Below are positions 45,894-55,233 of a stretch of 64,000 nucleotides of DNA, in pieces. The stretch's first letter is position 1; every line of letters starts with the position of its first letter. A program made the position numbers and the translations under genes. This DNA comes from JANSXG01 sp024743075 (GTDB lineage: Bacteria > Planctomycetota > Phycisphaerae > Phycisphaerales > UBA1924), in contig CP159477.1 in assembly GCA_042140185.1 (NCBI GenBank), forward strand, positions 2,666,001-2,730,000, read 5' to 3'. The notes under the pieces were generated by a model. That model searched no databases, was not told where the DNA came from, and saw only the letters and a program-made list of their open reading frames with translations.

Positions 45894-46761
45894 TGAGCGA
45901 AGCCGACGGAAGCATTCACACCAGCGCGGTCATCGCGCCAGACGCGTTGATCCACCCGACAGCGACGATCGGCGAGGGCGTGATGGTCGAGTCGGGCGTC
46001 ATCGTCGGGCGCACTGCTCGGTCGGGCGCGCGACGCGTCTGCGCGCCCGTTGCGTCATCGTGCAGCACACGACCCTCGGCGAGCAGAACGATGTGCACCC
46101 GTTCGCCGTGCTCGGTGGCGACCCGCAGGATCGCGCCTACAACCCGGAAACCCCGGGCCGGCTCGTCATCGGAGATCGCAACCAGTTCCGCGAAGGCGTG
46201 ACGGTCAGTCGCGGCACCGCGCCGGGACCCGACACGGTCATCGGTGATGAAAACATGCTGATGGCCCAGAGCCACATCGGCCACAACTGCCGCGTCGGAA
46301 GCAACAACACGTTCGGCAACGGCGCGAGCCTCGCCGGGCACGTCCACATGGGCGACCGCAACACGCTTTCGGGGTTCGCGATGGTCCATCAGTTCACGAA
46401 CGTCGGCGACCTGACAATGTTCCAGGGCGGGGCCGGTGTCGGGATGCACGTGCCGCCGTTCGTCATCGTGACCGCCGCGGCTCGCAACACGCTGGCGGGG
46501 CTGAACATCATCGGTCTTCGGCGCACGCCCGGCTTCGGCGACGACGATCGGCGTGAGGTGAAGGATCTGTACCGTCGGCTGTTCCGCGACCGCGGCGCAA
46601 AGCCGTTGCGTCCGATGCTGGACGAAATCGCGGGGGGCGACCTGACCAGCGCGGGACGGCGATTCGTCGACTTCTGCGTCGACGCGATGAACCCGGAGAA
46701 CCCGCGCCGGGCGCGTGGGCTCTGCTCGGCTCGGACCGGCGCGAAGTTCGAATCCGACTGA
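45894..46761 (+). CDS. lpxA: UDP-N-acetylglucosamine acyltransferase LpxA (apparent frameshift)
   Basis: First step of lipid A synthesis. A GTG at 45894 has CGGAGGA 9 nt upstream. The left-handed beta-helix hexapeptides are clear (VIAPDALIHPTATIGEGVMV and later turns). HPFAVLGGDPQDRAYN and SHIGHNCRVG (catalytic His region) identify LpxA, as does the helical C-terminus. The frame breaks at 46007-46012 (GTCGGGCGCAC; one more G gives IVGAHCSVG). A TATACT box lies near 45847. It implies an LPS-type outer membrane, in line with the many TolC and DUF481 proteins. Confidence 0.9.
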
Positions 46762-46769
46762 GCGGGCGG

Positions 46770-47414
46770 TCAGACCTTCAGCGACGCGTAGTGACGCAGC
46801 CAGTGCACGGCCTGGCGAGCGAGGATGTCCGTTTCCAGATTCACCTCGTCGCCCTCCGATCGCTCGTCGAGGTTCGTCCAGTCCAGCGTCGTCGGGATCA
46901 GAGCGACCTCGAACCAACCCGGCGGGCCGGACTCCGGCTGCTCGACCGCGGCGACTGTCAGCGAGACCCCTTCGATCGCGATCGAGCCCTTGGGCACCGC
47001 GCACTGCATGACCGAGTCCGGTGCGCTGATCCGGAGGCGGTACTCCGTTCGGTTCTTCGTCACCGCCAGCACCCGCCCGAGCCCGTCGATGTGGCCTTGC
47101 ACGATGTGGCCGCCGAGAAGCGTGTCCGCGCGGGCGGCGTGTTCGAGATTGACGCGATGCCCCGGCTTGAGCCGCCCGAGGGTGGACCTGGTCAGCGTCT
47201 CCGGGATGACATCGAACGCCATCCGTCCGTTCGGAACATCCTCGCCGGCCCGATCGGGGCTGATGACGGTCAAGCAGCACCCATTGACGGCGACCGAATC
47301 CCCCTCACGAGGGCGATAATCCCAGGCACCCGGGTCGATGACGAAGCGAACGCCGAATTCGCGCGGTTCCACGCTTTGCACGGTGCCAAGGGCTTGAACA
47401 AGACCGGTAAACAT
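46770..47414 (-). CDS. ribE: Riboflavin synthase alpha subunit
   Basis: This enzyme joins two lumazine molecules to riboflavin. About 214 residues with the two internal lumazine-binding repeats. The first begins MFTGLVQALGTVQSV with VNGCCLTVI. The second runs GGHIVQGHIDGLGRV with IAIEGVSLTVAAVE. The second-repeat IEGVSLT and first-repeat NGCCLT are the paired substrate motifs. The ATG at 47412-47414 has no ribosome site; a TATCCT box lies 6 nt upstream. No FMN riboswitch fits in so short a leader. Intact. Confidence 0.95.
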   Translation of the reverse strand: MFTGLVQALGTVQSVEPREFGVRFVIDPGAWDYRPREGDSVAVNGCCLTVISPDRAGEDVPNGRMAFDVIPETLTRSTLGRLKPGHRVNLEHAARADTLLGGHIVQGHIDGLGRVLAVTKNRTEYRLRISAPDSVMQCAVPKGSIAIEGVSLTVAAVEQPESGPPGWFEVALIPTTLDWTNLDERSEGDEVNLETDILARQAVHWLRHYASLKV

Positions 47415-47420
47415 GGGCAG

Positions 47421-47426
47421 AGGATA
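47421..47426 (-). promoter_or_regulatory. -10 box of ribE (leaderless candidate)
   Basis: TATCCT on the minus strand ends 6 nt before the ribE ATG. The same box and spacing occur before tyrS. Confidence 0.5.
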
Positions 47427-47546
47427 GGTCAGCGCACCGGGGAGAGGGAGCCGTTGGCCCATTTCAGGCCTGCCGGTCAGGTTGACCGGCCCGCCGCGTC
47501 TGCGGATACTCCCGATTCGCCCAATCCTCTGAGGAGAACGACCAAT

Positions 47547-48722
47547 ATGCCGAGCCGAGTGTGGACTTTCGGAAGCCGTAGCGGCTGCACTAGCGCGATC
47601 ATCGCAGGCGGCGCGGCGCTCTCGATGCTGCTGACCGGCTGTGCCTCATCGGGCTCCGGCGACGAGTCGACTCCCTCTTCTGCGTCCGCTCCTCAGCCGG
47701 GGAACATCGGCTCGGTCACGGATCGAGCCACACCGTTCCTCGAACTCGGCTACCGCCTCAACTGGGCGATCGGAGACACCTCCGCTCCGATGTCACGAGC
47801 GAAGATGGTCGATGTCGTCGATGACCTCGTGCTCGTTCACGATCAGGGCAACTCGATCACGGCGCGCGAAGTCAGCAACGGCGAGACCCGATGGGCTGCA
47901 AACCTTGGCACACCGCTGACGAAGTTCGTCGGCAATGTCCGCATCGGCGATCGGGTCGTGTCGGCTTCGGAGAGCGAACTGCTCATTCTTGATGCCGACA
48001 CCGGTCGCCTCGACGATCGTCAGCGCCTCGCCGTGCTCAGCAACACCGCCCCGGCGATCGCCGACGGGTACATGCTGATCTTCGGCACGGCCAAGGGCGA
48101 AGTGTTCGGGCACGACATCCGCGTCGGCTTGAAGCGTTGGGGATTCGCCCTGAACCAGCGGGTGAAGGGCGACCCGGTCATGATCGGCCAGATCGCCGGC
48201 GCCGTCGCCGAGTCCGGTCAGGTGCTGCTGGTCAACCCCGCGAACGGCGAAGCGATCGCCCCCCTGCAGCAGATCTACGGCGGTCTTGAGAACGACCCGG
48301 TCACCGACGGCGTCAACCTGTACATCGCTTCCAGCGACCAGTCGATCTACGCGTTCGAGAGCACGACCGGCCAGCTCCTGTGGCGCGTGCGCACGCAGAG
48401 CCGCCTCGTCGCGCAGCCGACGGTCCACAACGGCGTCCTGTACCAGGATGTCCCCAGCGAAGGCCTGATCGCGGTCAACACACGCACCGGCAAGCGGATC
48501 TGGGCGAACCCCGACGTGTCCGGCACGGTCATCGCGGAGCGCAAGGGCGAACTGCTGGTCTGGGACGGGTCCGACGCGGTGCTCGTCGACCCGGCCAGCG
48601 GCGACGAGCGCGAGCGCGTCGCGCTGCCCGGCGTGCGAGAGATCATCGCCAACGGCTTCGTGGACGGCGAACTCATCGTTCTCAGCGGCGACTCGGCCCT
48701 CGCCCGTTTCTCTTCGCGCTGA
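47547..48722 (+). CDS. PQQ-like beta-propeller lipoprotein (BamB-like)
   Basis: 391 residues. The signal peptide ends in the lipobox LLTGC (Cys near 32). After a Ser-rich linker there is a beta-propeller of PQQ-type repeats, with units such as REVSNGETRWAANLG, LYIASSDQSIYAFESTTGQL and AVNTRTGKRIWANPDVSG. Each has the W/G pattern of BamB. BamB assists outer-membrane protein assembly, but other planctomycete propeller lipoproteins have unknown roles. The ATG at 47547 has GAGGAGA. It is followed 32 bases later by purH. Confidence 0.8.
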   Translation: MPSRVWTFGSRSGCTSAIIAGGAALSMLLTGCASSGSGDESTPSSASAPQPGNIGSVTDRATPFLELGYRLNWAIGDTSAPMSRAKMVDVVDDLVLVHDQGNSITAREVSNGETRWAANLGTPLTKFVGNVRIGDRVVSASESELLILDADTGRLDDRQRLAVLSNTAPAIADGYMLIFGTAKGEVFGHDIRVGLKRWGFALNQRVKGDPVMIGQIAGAVAESGQVLLVNPANGEAIAPLQQIYGGLENDPVTDGVNLYIASSDQSIYAFESTTGQLLWRVRTQSRLVAQPTVHNGVLYQDVPSEGLIAVNTRTGKRIWANPDVSGTVIAERKGELLVWDGSDAVLVDPASGDERERVALPGVREIIANGFVDGELIVLSGDSALARFSSR

Positions 48723-48754
48723 TCTCACACGACCCCCTCGAAGGCTCCTCCGAC

Positions 48755-50373
48755 ATGTCCGATCGCTCTCGACGCCTGGCGCTGATCTCGGTCAGCGACA
48801 AAGACGGTCTCATTGGTTTCGCGCGCACACTCATCGAGCATGGCTACGAGCTGGTCTCGACCGGCGGCACGCACCGGGCGATCCGCGACGCGGGGCTCGC
48901 CGTCACCGCGATCGACGAGGTCACCGGCTTCCCGGAGATGATGGACGGCCGGGTCAAGACGCTGCACCCCAAAGTGCACGGAGGCATCCTCGCGCTGCGC
49001 GACGACGAAAAACACGCCGCCTCGATGCGGGAGCACTCGATCGCACCCATCGACATGGTTTGCGTCAACCTGTATCCGTTCGAGCAGACAGTCGCTCGCC
49101 AGGGTGTGACCGAACCAGAGGCGATCGAGCAGATCGACATCGGAGGGCCGTCGATGGTCCGGTCCGCGGCGAAGAACTTCCGCCACGTCGCGATCGTGAC
49201 CGACCCGAAGCAGTACGGGTCCGTCGCCGAGGATCTCGATCGCAACAATGGATCAACATCCATTGAGCTGCGGCGTGCCTTGGCCGTCAGCGCGTTCGAG
49301 CGGACGAGCACCTACGACAACGCGATCTTCCGTTACCTGTCGGGAAACGAACCCGCCGATGAAGTCGCGGACCGGTTTCCTTCCGTGCTGGAAGAGCGCT
49401 TCACGCTGAACCAGACACTCCGCTACGGCGAGAACCCGCATCAGAGGGCCGCGGTCTACGCCGCGCAGGGTGACGCGTCCGGGCCGGATCTGGTCCGCGC
49501 CCGACAGCTCTCCGGCAAAGACTTGAGTTACAACAACCTCAACGACTGCGCGGTGCACTCGCGGTCACGCGGGATCTGTCGGCGGCGTTCCCGGATCGCG
49601 TCGGGGCGTCGGTGATCAAGCACACCAATCCGTGTGGGGTCGCGGTCGCCACCGACGCGAGGCACGCCATCGAGCTCGCCCTTGCCGGCGATCCGCTCGC
49701 GGCCTACGGGGGCATCCTGTCGGTCAACGCCACGATCGACGCCGACGCGGCGTCATGGCTCGCCGCGAACGCGACATTCTTCGAGGTGATCGCCGCGCCG
49801 GCGTTCGAGAAGGACGCCGCTGCTGCGCTGGCCGATCGCTGGAAGAATGTGCGTCTGCTGGAACTCGGCGCGAACCGCGAGCGACGCGGGTCAGGCAGGA
49901 CCGTCCGCAGCGTGCCGGGTGGGGTGCTCGTGCAAGATGCCGACGATGCGATCACGATGCCCCAGGACTGGAAGCACGTCGCCGGGCCGAGTCTTGACGA
50001 GGCGGAAGCCGATGCGGCGCTGCTCGTGTGGTTGGCGTGCAAGCACCTCACCTCGAACGCCATCGCGATCGGCGGGTTCGACGCAGCGCTCGGTGGTGTG
50101 CGCCTGTTCGGTGGCGGCGCCGGACAGATGGACCGTGTGGCGAGCTGCGAACTCGCGATACGGAAGGCCGGAGACCTGTCGAAGATCCGAACGCCGATCG
50201 CGGCGTCCGACGCGTTCTTCCCGTTCGCGGACGGGCCGGAGAAGCTCATCGACTCCGGCGTGAAAACGCTGGTTCACCCCGGCGGTTCGAAGCGCGATTC
50301 GGACACGATCGAACTCTGTACTGCTCGCGGCGTGACATGTTTGATCACCGGGACGCGGCACTTTCGTCACTGA
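48755..50373 (+). CDS. purH: Bifunctional AICAR formyltransferase/IMP cyclohydrolase (apparent frameshift)
   Basis: Last two steps of IMP synthesis. The N-terminal MGS domain has LALISVSDKDGLIGFARTL, LVSTGGTHRAI and GRVKTLHPKVHGGIL. The C-terminal AICAR transformylase has RYGENPHQRAAVY, SVIKHTNPCGVAVA (catalytic Lys-His), SNAIAIGGFDAALGG and the GGGAGQMDRVAS core. The frame breaks at 49548-49554 (TGCGCGGTGC): one base is missing between SYNNLNDCA and ALAVTRDLSAAFP. Everything else is intact. About 540 residues after repair. Confidence 0.92.
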
Positions 50374-50381
50374 TGCCGTGA

Positions 50382-50738
50382 CTACGACCTGTGCGACGCG
50401 TGCTCGCGCTCCCGAGCGCGCAGGATCGAGGCGTACATCACCGGGTTGATCACGACCGTGAGCAACATGCTCACGATGAAGACGCCCCATCCGGCAGCGG
50501 CGCTGACGAATACCGCGGTCAGGATTGAAGCGATCACCACAACGGTGACCGAAGCGCAGATCATCATCGCGATGCCCTTGGCACCGAGTCCCGGATTCGC
50601 GGGTCGCCCCTCGGGCGACACATCGGCGATCTCTCCGGCCTGCCGGTCGTCGTAGGTATCCGCAGCAGACCTGCGATTGCGAACCGGTTCGGCTCGCAGA
50701 GTTTCACTGGGATTTGCGGCGGTCTCGTCGGTGCTCAT
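50382..50738 (-). CDS. Small two-helix membrane protein
   Basis: About 118 residues from the ATG at 50736-50738. The N-terminal 50 residues are polar and acidic. Two hydrophobic segments follow (IAMMICASVTVVVIASILTA and GVFIVSMLLTVVINPVMY) and then a short basic tail. No family recognised. It is convergent with purH, 8 bases from its stop. Confidence 0.55.
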   Translation of the reverse strand: MSTDETAANPSETLRAEPVRNRRSAADTYDDRQAGEIADVSPEGRPANPGLGAKGIAMMICASVTVVVIASILTAVFVSAAAGWGVFIVSMLLTVVINPVMYASILRAREREHASHRS

Positions 50739-50971
50739 GATCTGAATGGCCTTTCCGATTGCCGAATTCAAACACTTCATACTAGGCAACGGACCCTGGA
50801 TGTCGAACGGCTACAAAATGAGAGAAGTTTCATGGACGAAGCATGAACGATCGGGTCCCCCGCAGCTTCGGCGCGGATATGGTGGATACAGGCATACCCG
50901 TGGGCTTCCGCCCGGACGCAGGGGTCCTTGCCAGCTTGGTCACGGTCTGTGTCGGAAAGAGGAGAATCTGC

Positions 50972-51660
50972 GTGCGTGTACTCATCGTCGAAGACAACCC
51001 GAAGATGGCGACCGCCATTCAATCCGGGCTGAACGAAAACGGATTCGCAGCGGACGTCAGCAACACCGGTTTCGAGGGAGAGGAGATGGCGGCGATTGAG
51101 CCGTACGACGTCATCATCCTGGACCTGATGCTTCCGGACCGCGACGGCGTGGAGATCTGTCGCAACCTGCGTCGGCGCAAGGTAAAGACGCCGGTGATCA
51201 TGCTAACCGCGCTTTCGTCGACCGATGACAAAGTCACCGGCTTGAACGCCGGCGCGGACGACTACATCGCGAAACCATTCGAGTTCGAAGAGTTGCTTGC
51301 CCGGATCCGCGCCTGCTCCGGCGTGGCGAGGCGACGGAATCACGCGTCCTCCGGTGCGACGATCTCGAACTCGACCTCTACACGCGCATCGCCAAGCGGG
51401 GTGAGGAGACGTTCGAGCTCTCGAACAAAGAGTACGGTCTCCTCGAGTATCTGATGCGGAATCAGAACAGAGTGCTCTCGCGCACGCAGATCGGCGAAAA
51501 GGTCTGGGACATGAACTTTGAGCCGTCGAGCAACGTGATCGATGTGTACATCTCGTCCCTGCGCAAGAAGATCGATCGTGGCTTCGAGCGGGAACTGATC
51601 CACACCATCAAAGGCGCCGGGTATCGCTTCGGCGTGATGGAGGACGCGGTGGGTGGCTGA
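50972..51660 (+). CDS. OmpR/PhoB-family response regulator (apparent frameshift)
   Basis: About 230 residues after repair. The GTG at 50972 has AGAGGAGA upstream. The receiver is complete: VLIVEDNPKMA, phospho-acceptor Asp in VIILDLMLPDRDG, VIMLTALSS and YIAKPFEFEELLARIRA. The frame then breaks at 51309-51314 (GCGCCTGC, expected GCGCCCTGC). Reading resumes with LLRRGEATESRVLRCDDLEL and a C-terminal winged helix (LSNKEYGLLEYLMRNQNRVLS; VWDMNFEPSSNVIDVYI; TIKGAGYRFGV). It overlaps the kinase gene by 8 bases, so the two form a two-component system. The signal is unknown. Confidence 0.92.
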
Positions 51661-53158
51661 ATCGGACTCGGCTCAACCGCGCCGTTTGGTTACCCTCCGG
51701 CTCCGACTGACGCTCTGGGTGGTCGTCATCGCCTCGGTCGTGCAGCTGACGATCGGTCTGGTCAGCCTGCTGTTTCAGACCAGTGCGATCCGCGCGTTGT
51801 ACGACGATCAGCTGAAACTGTTCGCGACGGAAGTCATCGACTCGTTGCCGCTCAATCCGGCCGATGTCGATGCGGATCGTTTGCATCAGTTGGCCGAACG
51901 CGGCTCGTTGCAGGTGTTCTTCGACCATGTTCGGATCGCGGTCTTCGACCTGGAGGGCAACCCCGTCGCGATCGACCCGCTGCGCCCGCCGCCGGAATCG
52001 CCGGTCGCGGTGAAACGGGCCGCGAAACACGGGAACGGCGCGTTCGCGGATTGGGCAGCGGCTCCCAACGGCAACTCGCGCCGATCGGAGTTTTCCAACC
52101 GAACCTATGCCATCCCGATCGTCGCGGGGAACGCCGCCCCACCCGGGCTGATCCTCTGGATGGCCACCTCTGACCAGTACGCCTCTCAACGCATCGGGTC
52201 CGTGCGCCGAGCCGTCGCGCTGACGACCATCGCCGGCATGCTCGGCACGGCGATCGGTGGCTGGTTCATCGCGGGCATCGCGGTGCGCCCGCTGGACCGA
52301 CTCCGTTCGGCGGTGCGTGGCCTCTCGCCGAAGCACATGACGCTCGACTCGAACGGCGAAGGGAACGACCCGGAGGTCATGCAACTCCGTGAGGAGCTCG
52401 ACGCCGCCATGGCGCGAATCGAAACGGGTTACAAGGCGTACGGCCGTTTCATCGCCAATGTTTCCCACGAGCTGAAGACCCCGATTGCCGTCGCGCTCAC
52501 CGAGTCTCAGGTACTCCTCAACGACAAGACGCTCGACCGGAAGTCGGCCGTGTTCGCCGAGAGCATCGCCGAAGAGATGTCGCGGCTCGGGCGATTGATC
52601 GAGAGCTTCCTCACGCTCACCCGAGTGCGCGAGGGACGACTGGAGACAAGCCTGCGCGACTACCCGGTCAACGAACTCGTGATGGACTCCATCGAGCACT
52701 GCGCCGCGTTCGCCACACATCAGGGCGTTCGCTTGAGGCCGACGCTGCTCGAATCCGATCGCGATGTGAACGTCTGTGTCGATCCCGACCTGATGCGCAC
52801 GGCGATCGACAACCTGATCCGCAACGCCGTCCGATTCACGCAGCGGGACGGAGCCATCGAGATTTCCGTGAGCATCGATGATGGCGGAGCGCACGCGGTC
52901 TTCTCTGTTCGGGACTACGGACCCGGAATCCCAGAAGATCTGCTTCCGAAGCTGTTCGATCGCTTCGCCCAGTCCGAATCCGAGGCCCGAGCCGGGCGAG
53001 GGGCAGGACTCGGACTCGAAATCGCCCAGGGCATCGCGGAGATCCACGATGGCTCGATTGCAGTGGAGAATCTGGAAGAGGGCTGCATGTTCCGGTTGCG
53101 AATCCCCATCGCAAGCGCGTCTGACGAATGCGACGCACCGGATGCCAGCCGAACATGA
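51653..53158 (+). CDS. Sensor histidine kinase
   Basis: 501 residues. TM1 (LWVVVIASVVQLTIGLVSLLF) and TM2 (near residue 190, AGMLGTAIGGWFIAGIAV) flank a periplasmic sensor of about 140 residues. A HAMP region follows. The H-box FIANVSHELKTPIAV, N-box NLIRNAVRFT, and G-boxes VRDYGPGIPE and GAGLGLEIAQGIAE are intact. The start GTG overlaps the response regulator stop. The sensor domain has no motif I recognise, though the pair resembles heavy-metal/envelope-stress type systems. Confidence 0.93.
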   Translation: MAESDSAQPRRLVTLRLRLTLWVVVIASVVQLTIGLVSLLFQTSAIRALYDDQLKLFATEVIDSLPLNPADVDADRLHQLAERGSLQVFFDHVRIAVFDLEGNPVAIDPLRPPPESPVAVKRAAKHGNGAFADWAAAPNGNSRRSEFSNRTYAIPIVAGNAAPPGLILWMATSDQYASQRIGSVRRAVALTTIAGMLGTAIGGWFIAGIAVRPLDRLRSAVRGLSPKHMTLDSNGEGNDPEVMQLREELDAAMARIETGYKAYGRFIANVSHELKTPIAVALTESQVLLNDKTLDRKSAVFAESIAEEMSRLGRLIESFLTLTRVREGRLETSLRDYPVNELVMDSIEHCAAFATHQGVRLRPTLLESDRDVNVCVDPDLMRTAIDNLIRNAVRFTQRDGAIEISVSIDDGGAHAVFSVRDYGPGIPEDLLPKLFDRFAQSESEARAGRGAGLGLEIAQGIAEIHDGSIAVENLEEGCMFRLRIPIASASDECDAPDASRT

Positions 53159-53168
53159 AAATCTTTTC

Positions 53169-53477
53169 ATGGTTCATTCACTGGGAAATCAACGTTCCGA
53201 CCCGATCCTTGTCTCGTCATCGAAGCAGTTCGACTCTTTTTCCGGGAGTACAAGCGTTGTGTCGCGTCGGGTTCTCGCAGTCTGTTTTCTGATTATCTCC
53301 GTGCTATCGGGGTACATGCGGTTCGGTCGCGAGCCGTCCGACTACTCCGAGGCATTGACAATTATCTTCCTTGTTTCCACAGCGGCGCTTTTGGCGACCG
53401 TGCTCCGACTGCTCTTGGAGCACGTCGACCAGATCGGAGCGGCCGTCTCGCGAGAGCACGAGTCGCGATCGGACTGA
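53169..53477 (+). CDS. Small membrane protein after the two-component genes
   Basis: 102 residues from the ATG at 53169; a start at GTG 53259 is also possible. Two hydrophobic segments (VLAVCFLIISVLSGYMRF and ALTIIFLVSTAALLATVL) lie between polar ends. It begins 10 bases after the histidine kinase stop and may be part of the same transcript. No family recognised. Confidence 0.45.
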   Translation: MVHSLGNQRSDPILVSSSKQFDSFSGSTSVVSRRVLAVCFLIISVLSGYMRFGREPSDYSEALTIIFLVSTAALLATVLRLLLEHVDQIGAAVSREHESRSD

Positions 53478-53645
53478 AGCCTCGGCACGGGCCGCCCGCT
53501 CCGAAAACTGAAATTATTCGGACCTTAGCCGACATCTACATGATGATCGGCTTTTCATTTTGCTCTCACCGTGTGGCTAGACCACCCGCGGATGATGTGG
53601 ATGTTCGCTTCAAACAAAGAACCCGTTCCCGAGAGGAGTGTTCAC

Positions 53646-53831
53646 ATGTTCGATCAAGACAAGACACGGAAGCCGACCGGCGCTTTGGCGTTGACCTTCG
53701 CAGCGCTGGGCGTGTGCGCTTGTGCGTTGAGTTCAATGGGCGCCTGCAGCACAGTCGAAGGGGCCGGCGAGGACATCGAGTATCTCGGCGACTCCATCTC
53801 CGACCAGTCTGAAGAGGTTCAGGACGACTGA
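53646..53831 (+). CDS. Entericidin-like small lipoprotein
   Basis: 61 residues. A basic head and hydrophobic stretch lead to SSMGACSTVEGAGEDIEYLG. The phrase C-x-T-V-x-G-A-G-x-D-I-x-x-x-G after the lipidated Cys is the entericidin A/B signature. Entericidins are small stress-induced envelope lipoproteins linked to lysis or membrane stress. GAGAGGAG precedes the ATG. First of a run of three tiny envelope genes. Confidence 0.82.
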   Translation: MFDQDKTRKPTGALALTFAALGVCACALSSMGACSTVEGAGEDIEYLGDSISDQSEEVQDD

Positions 53832-53901
53832 GCCTTTCTGAGCTCCCCGTGCCTTCCCAAATCGTTCCAAAAAAAACATCCACCCTTTGAAAGGGAATAT
53901 C

Positions 53902-54078
53902 ATGCTTGCTTGGGCTATTACCTTCTTTATCATCGCGATCATCGCTGCTCTGCTTGGTTTCGGCGGCATCGCCGGTGCGGCTTCTTCGATCGCACAAATC
54001 CTGTTCTTCGTGTTCCTGGTGCTCTTCGTGCTTTCGCTGATCTTCGGCGTGGCTCGTCGGGGTGCATCGACGGTGTGA
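53902..54078 (+). CDS. DUF1328 (YtjA-like) small membrane protein
   Basis: 58 residues, MLAWAITFFIIAIIAALLGF then GGIAGAASSIAQILFF. The W-A-I-x-F....A-A-L-L-G-F-G-G-I-A-G-A-A pattern is that of the YtjA/UPF0391 family: two helices with a Gly-rich turn. AAAGGGAA lies upstream. Family members are often stress-induced; the biochemical role is unknown. It follows the entericidin-like gene by 70 bases. Confidence 0.9.
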   Translation: MLAWAITFFIIAIIAALLGFGGIAGAASSIAQILFFVFLVLFVLSLIFGVARRGASTV

Positions 54079-54136
54079 GGACGCTCTTTGGCCTATCATG
54101 AAGAAATCTGACCGTCCACTCTGAAAGGAAAGAGCC

Positions 54137-54368
54137 ATGAACAAGTCTCTGAAACGCCTCTGTACGACCGGGCCGGCCTCGCTCGCCCTCGGCGCAGGCG
54201 CTGGCCCTCGGCACGGCATCGATGCTGTCCGGCTGCGAGGATGACTCGGTCGAGGACACCGTTGAGGATGCCGCCGACGAAACGGGCGACGCCATCGATG
54301 ACGCGGCCGACGCGGTGGACGACGCCATCGACGATGTCGGTGACGGAATCGACGACGCGACGAACTGA
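54137..54368 (+). CDS. Asp/Ala-repeat small lipoprotein (apparent frameshift)
   Basis: About 77 residues after repair. The ATG at 54137 follows GGAAAGAG. The start MNKSLKRLCTTGPASLALG loses frame at 54196-54201 (GCAGGCGCTG, probably GCAGGGGCGCTG). It resumes ALALGTASMLSGC, a lipobox. The mature part is only acidic repeats of the type DDAxDAVDDAIDD, predicted to form an amphipathic or extended acidic rod. No family recognised. It may belong to the same envelope-stress group as its two neighbours. Confidence 0.6.
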
Positions 54369-54391
54369 CCGCACCCTCGGTTCGAGAAACG

Positions 54392-54431
54392 GCCCGCTGC
54401 GGACTTCCCCTCAAGTCTCGGCGGGCTTTTT
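54392..54431 (+). terminator. Intrinsic terminator after the small envelope gene cluster
   Basis: Outer arms GCCCGC and GCGGGC enclose a second hairpin GACTT/AAGTC, followed by TTTTT at 54427-54431. It ends the cluster before doxX. Confidence 0.75.
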
Positions 54432-54491
54432 GCTGCGCGGTGCGTACGCTCTGGGGAAGCAGGCGTGCACCGCGCCGAAGGAGGTCATCGC

Positions 54492-55004
54492 ATGAAAGAG
54501 TCCGATTCCCCGTCCACGACTCGGTGTTCCACCTGCCCGATCAACCACCTGCTGTTCGGAGCCGGCGCCCGCACCGCGTTTGGCGACCTCGGCCTCGCGC
54601 TGGCGCGGGCCGGCATCGGGTTGTACATGGCGTTCGGTCACGGGTACGGCAAACTCTTCGGAGGCGATGGCCTCGGGCCTTCCGAGGGCTTCGTGAGCGG
54701 CGTCGAAGAGTTGGGCTTCCCGGCACCCCTGGTGTTCGCATGGATGGCCGCACTTTCAGAATTTCTGGGTGGTCTGGCGCTCGCCGCCGGACTCTTCACC
54801 CGTCCGGCTGCCCTGACGCTGGTCGGAACCATGGCGGTCGCGGCCTTCCTGCAGCACGGCGATGATCCATGGACATCCAGAGGCGGAGCGAGCAAGGAGA
54901 TGGCGATGCTCTACCTGCTTCCCTGCCTCGGTTTCCTTGCTCTTGGTGGGGGAAGATTCAGCGTCGATTCAGGCCTGCGGAGGGTCCTGTTCTGCAAGCG
55001 ATGA
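54492..55004 (+). CDS. DoxX-family membrane protein
   Basis: 170 residues, four hydrophobic segments. Signature parts are LALARAGIGLYMAFGHGYGKL, EFLGGLALAAGLFTRPAAL and AFLQHGDDPW. DoxX proteins are small quinone- or redox-linked inner-membrane proteins that support stress defence in several phyla. The ATG at 54492 has GGAGGTCAT upstream. It carries a Cys-rich N-terminus (CSTCP) not usual for the family. Confidence 0.85.
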   Translation: MKESDSPSTTRCSTCPINHLLFGAGARTAFGDLGLALARAGIGLYMAFGHGYGKLFGGDGLGPSEGFVSGVEELGFPAPLVFAWMAALSEFLGGLALAAGLFTRPAALTLVGTMAVAAFLQHGDDPWTSRGGASKEMAMLYLLPCLGFLALGGGRFSVDSGLRRVLFCKR

Positions 55005-55233
55005 GGAGCATTCCGCCTGTGGACAGAGAGCCGAAACGCGATCGCGGGGGCGGATCTGGTCCGAGAAAACGCGCGATGCGGAGCACGGAATACCCATCTA
55101 TCGGGATGTGAACGCTGCGCTCAATCCGTAGCGATTGCGGAAAGAGTGTGGACAAATCTGTTGCTTCGCGTTCGCCGATTGGTAGTGTTATGCGGAACGC
55201 CAGTCCGGGTTCCGTCTGTTTGGAGAGCGATCA

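Noticed and set aside
46780..47420. An FMN riboswitch upstream of ribE
   Set aside because: The predicted transcript start lies at most a base or two from the ATG, leaving no room, and no RFN-box sequence is visible upstream.
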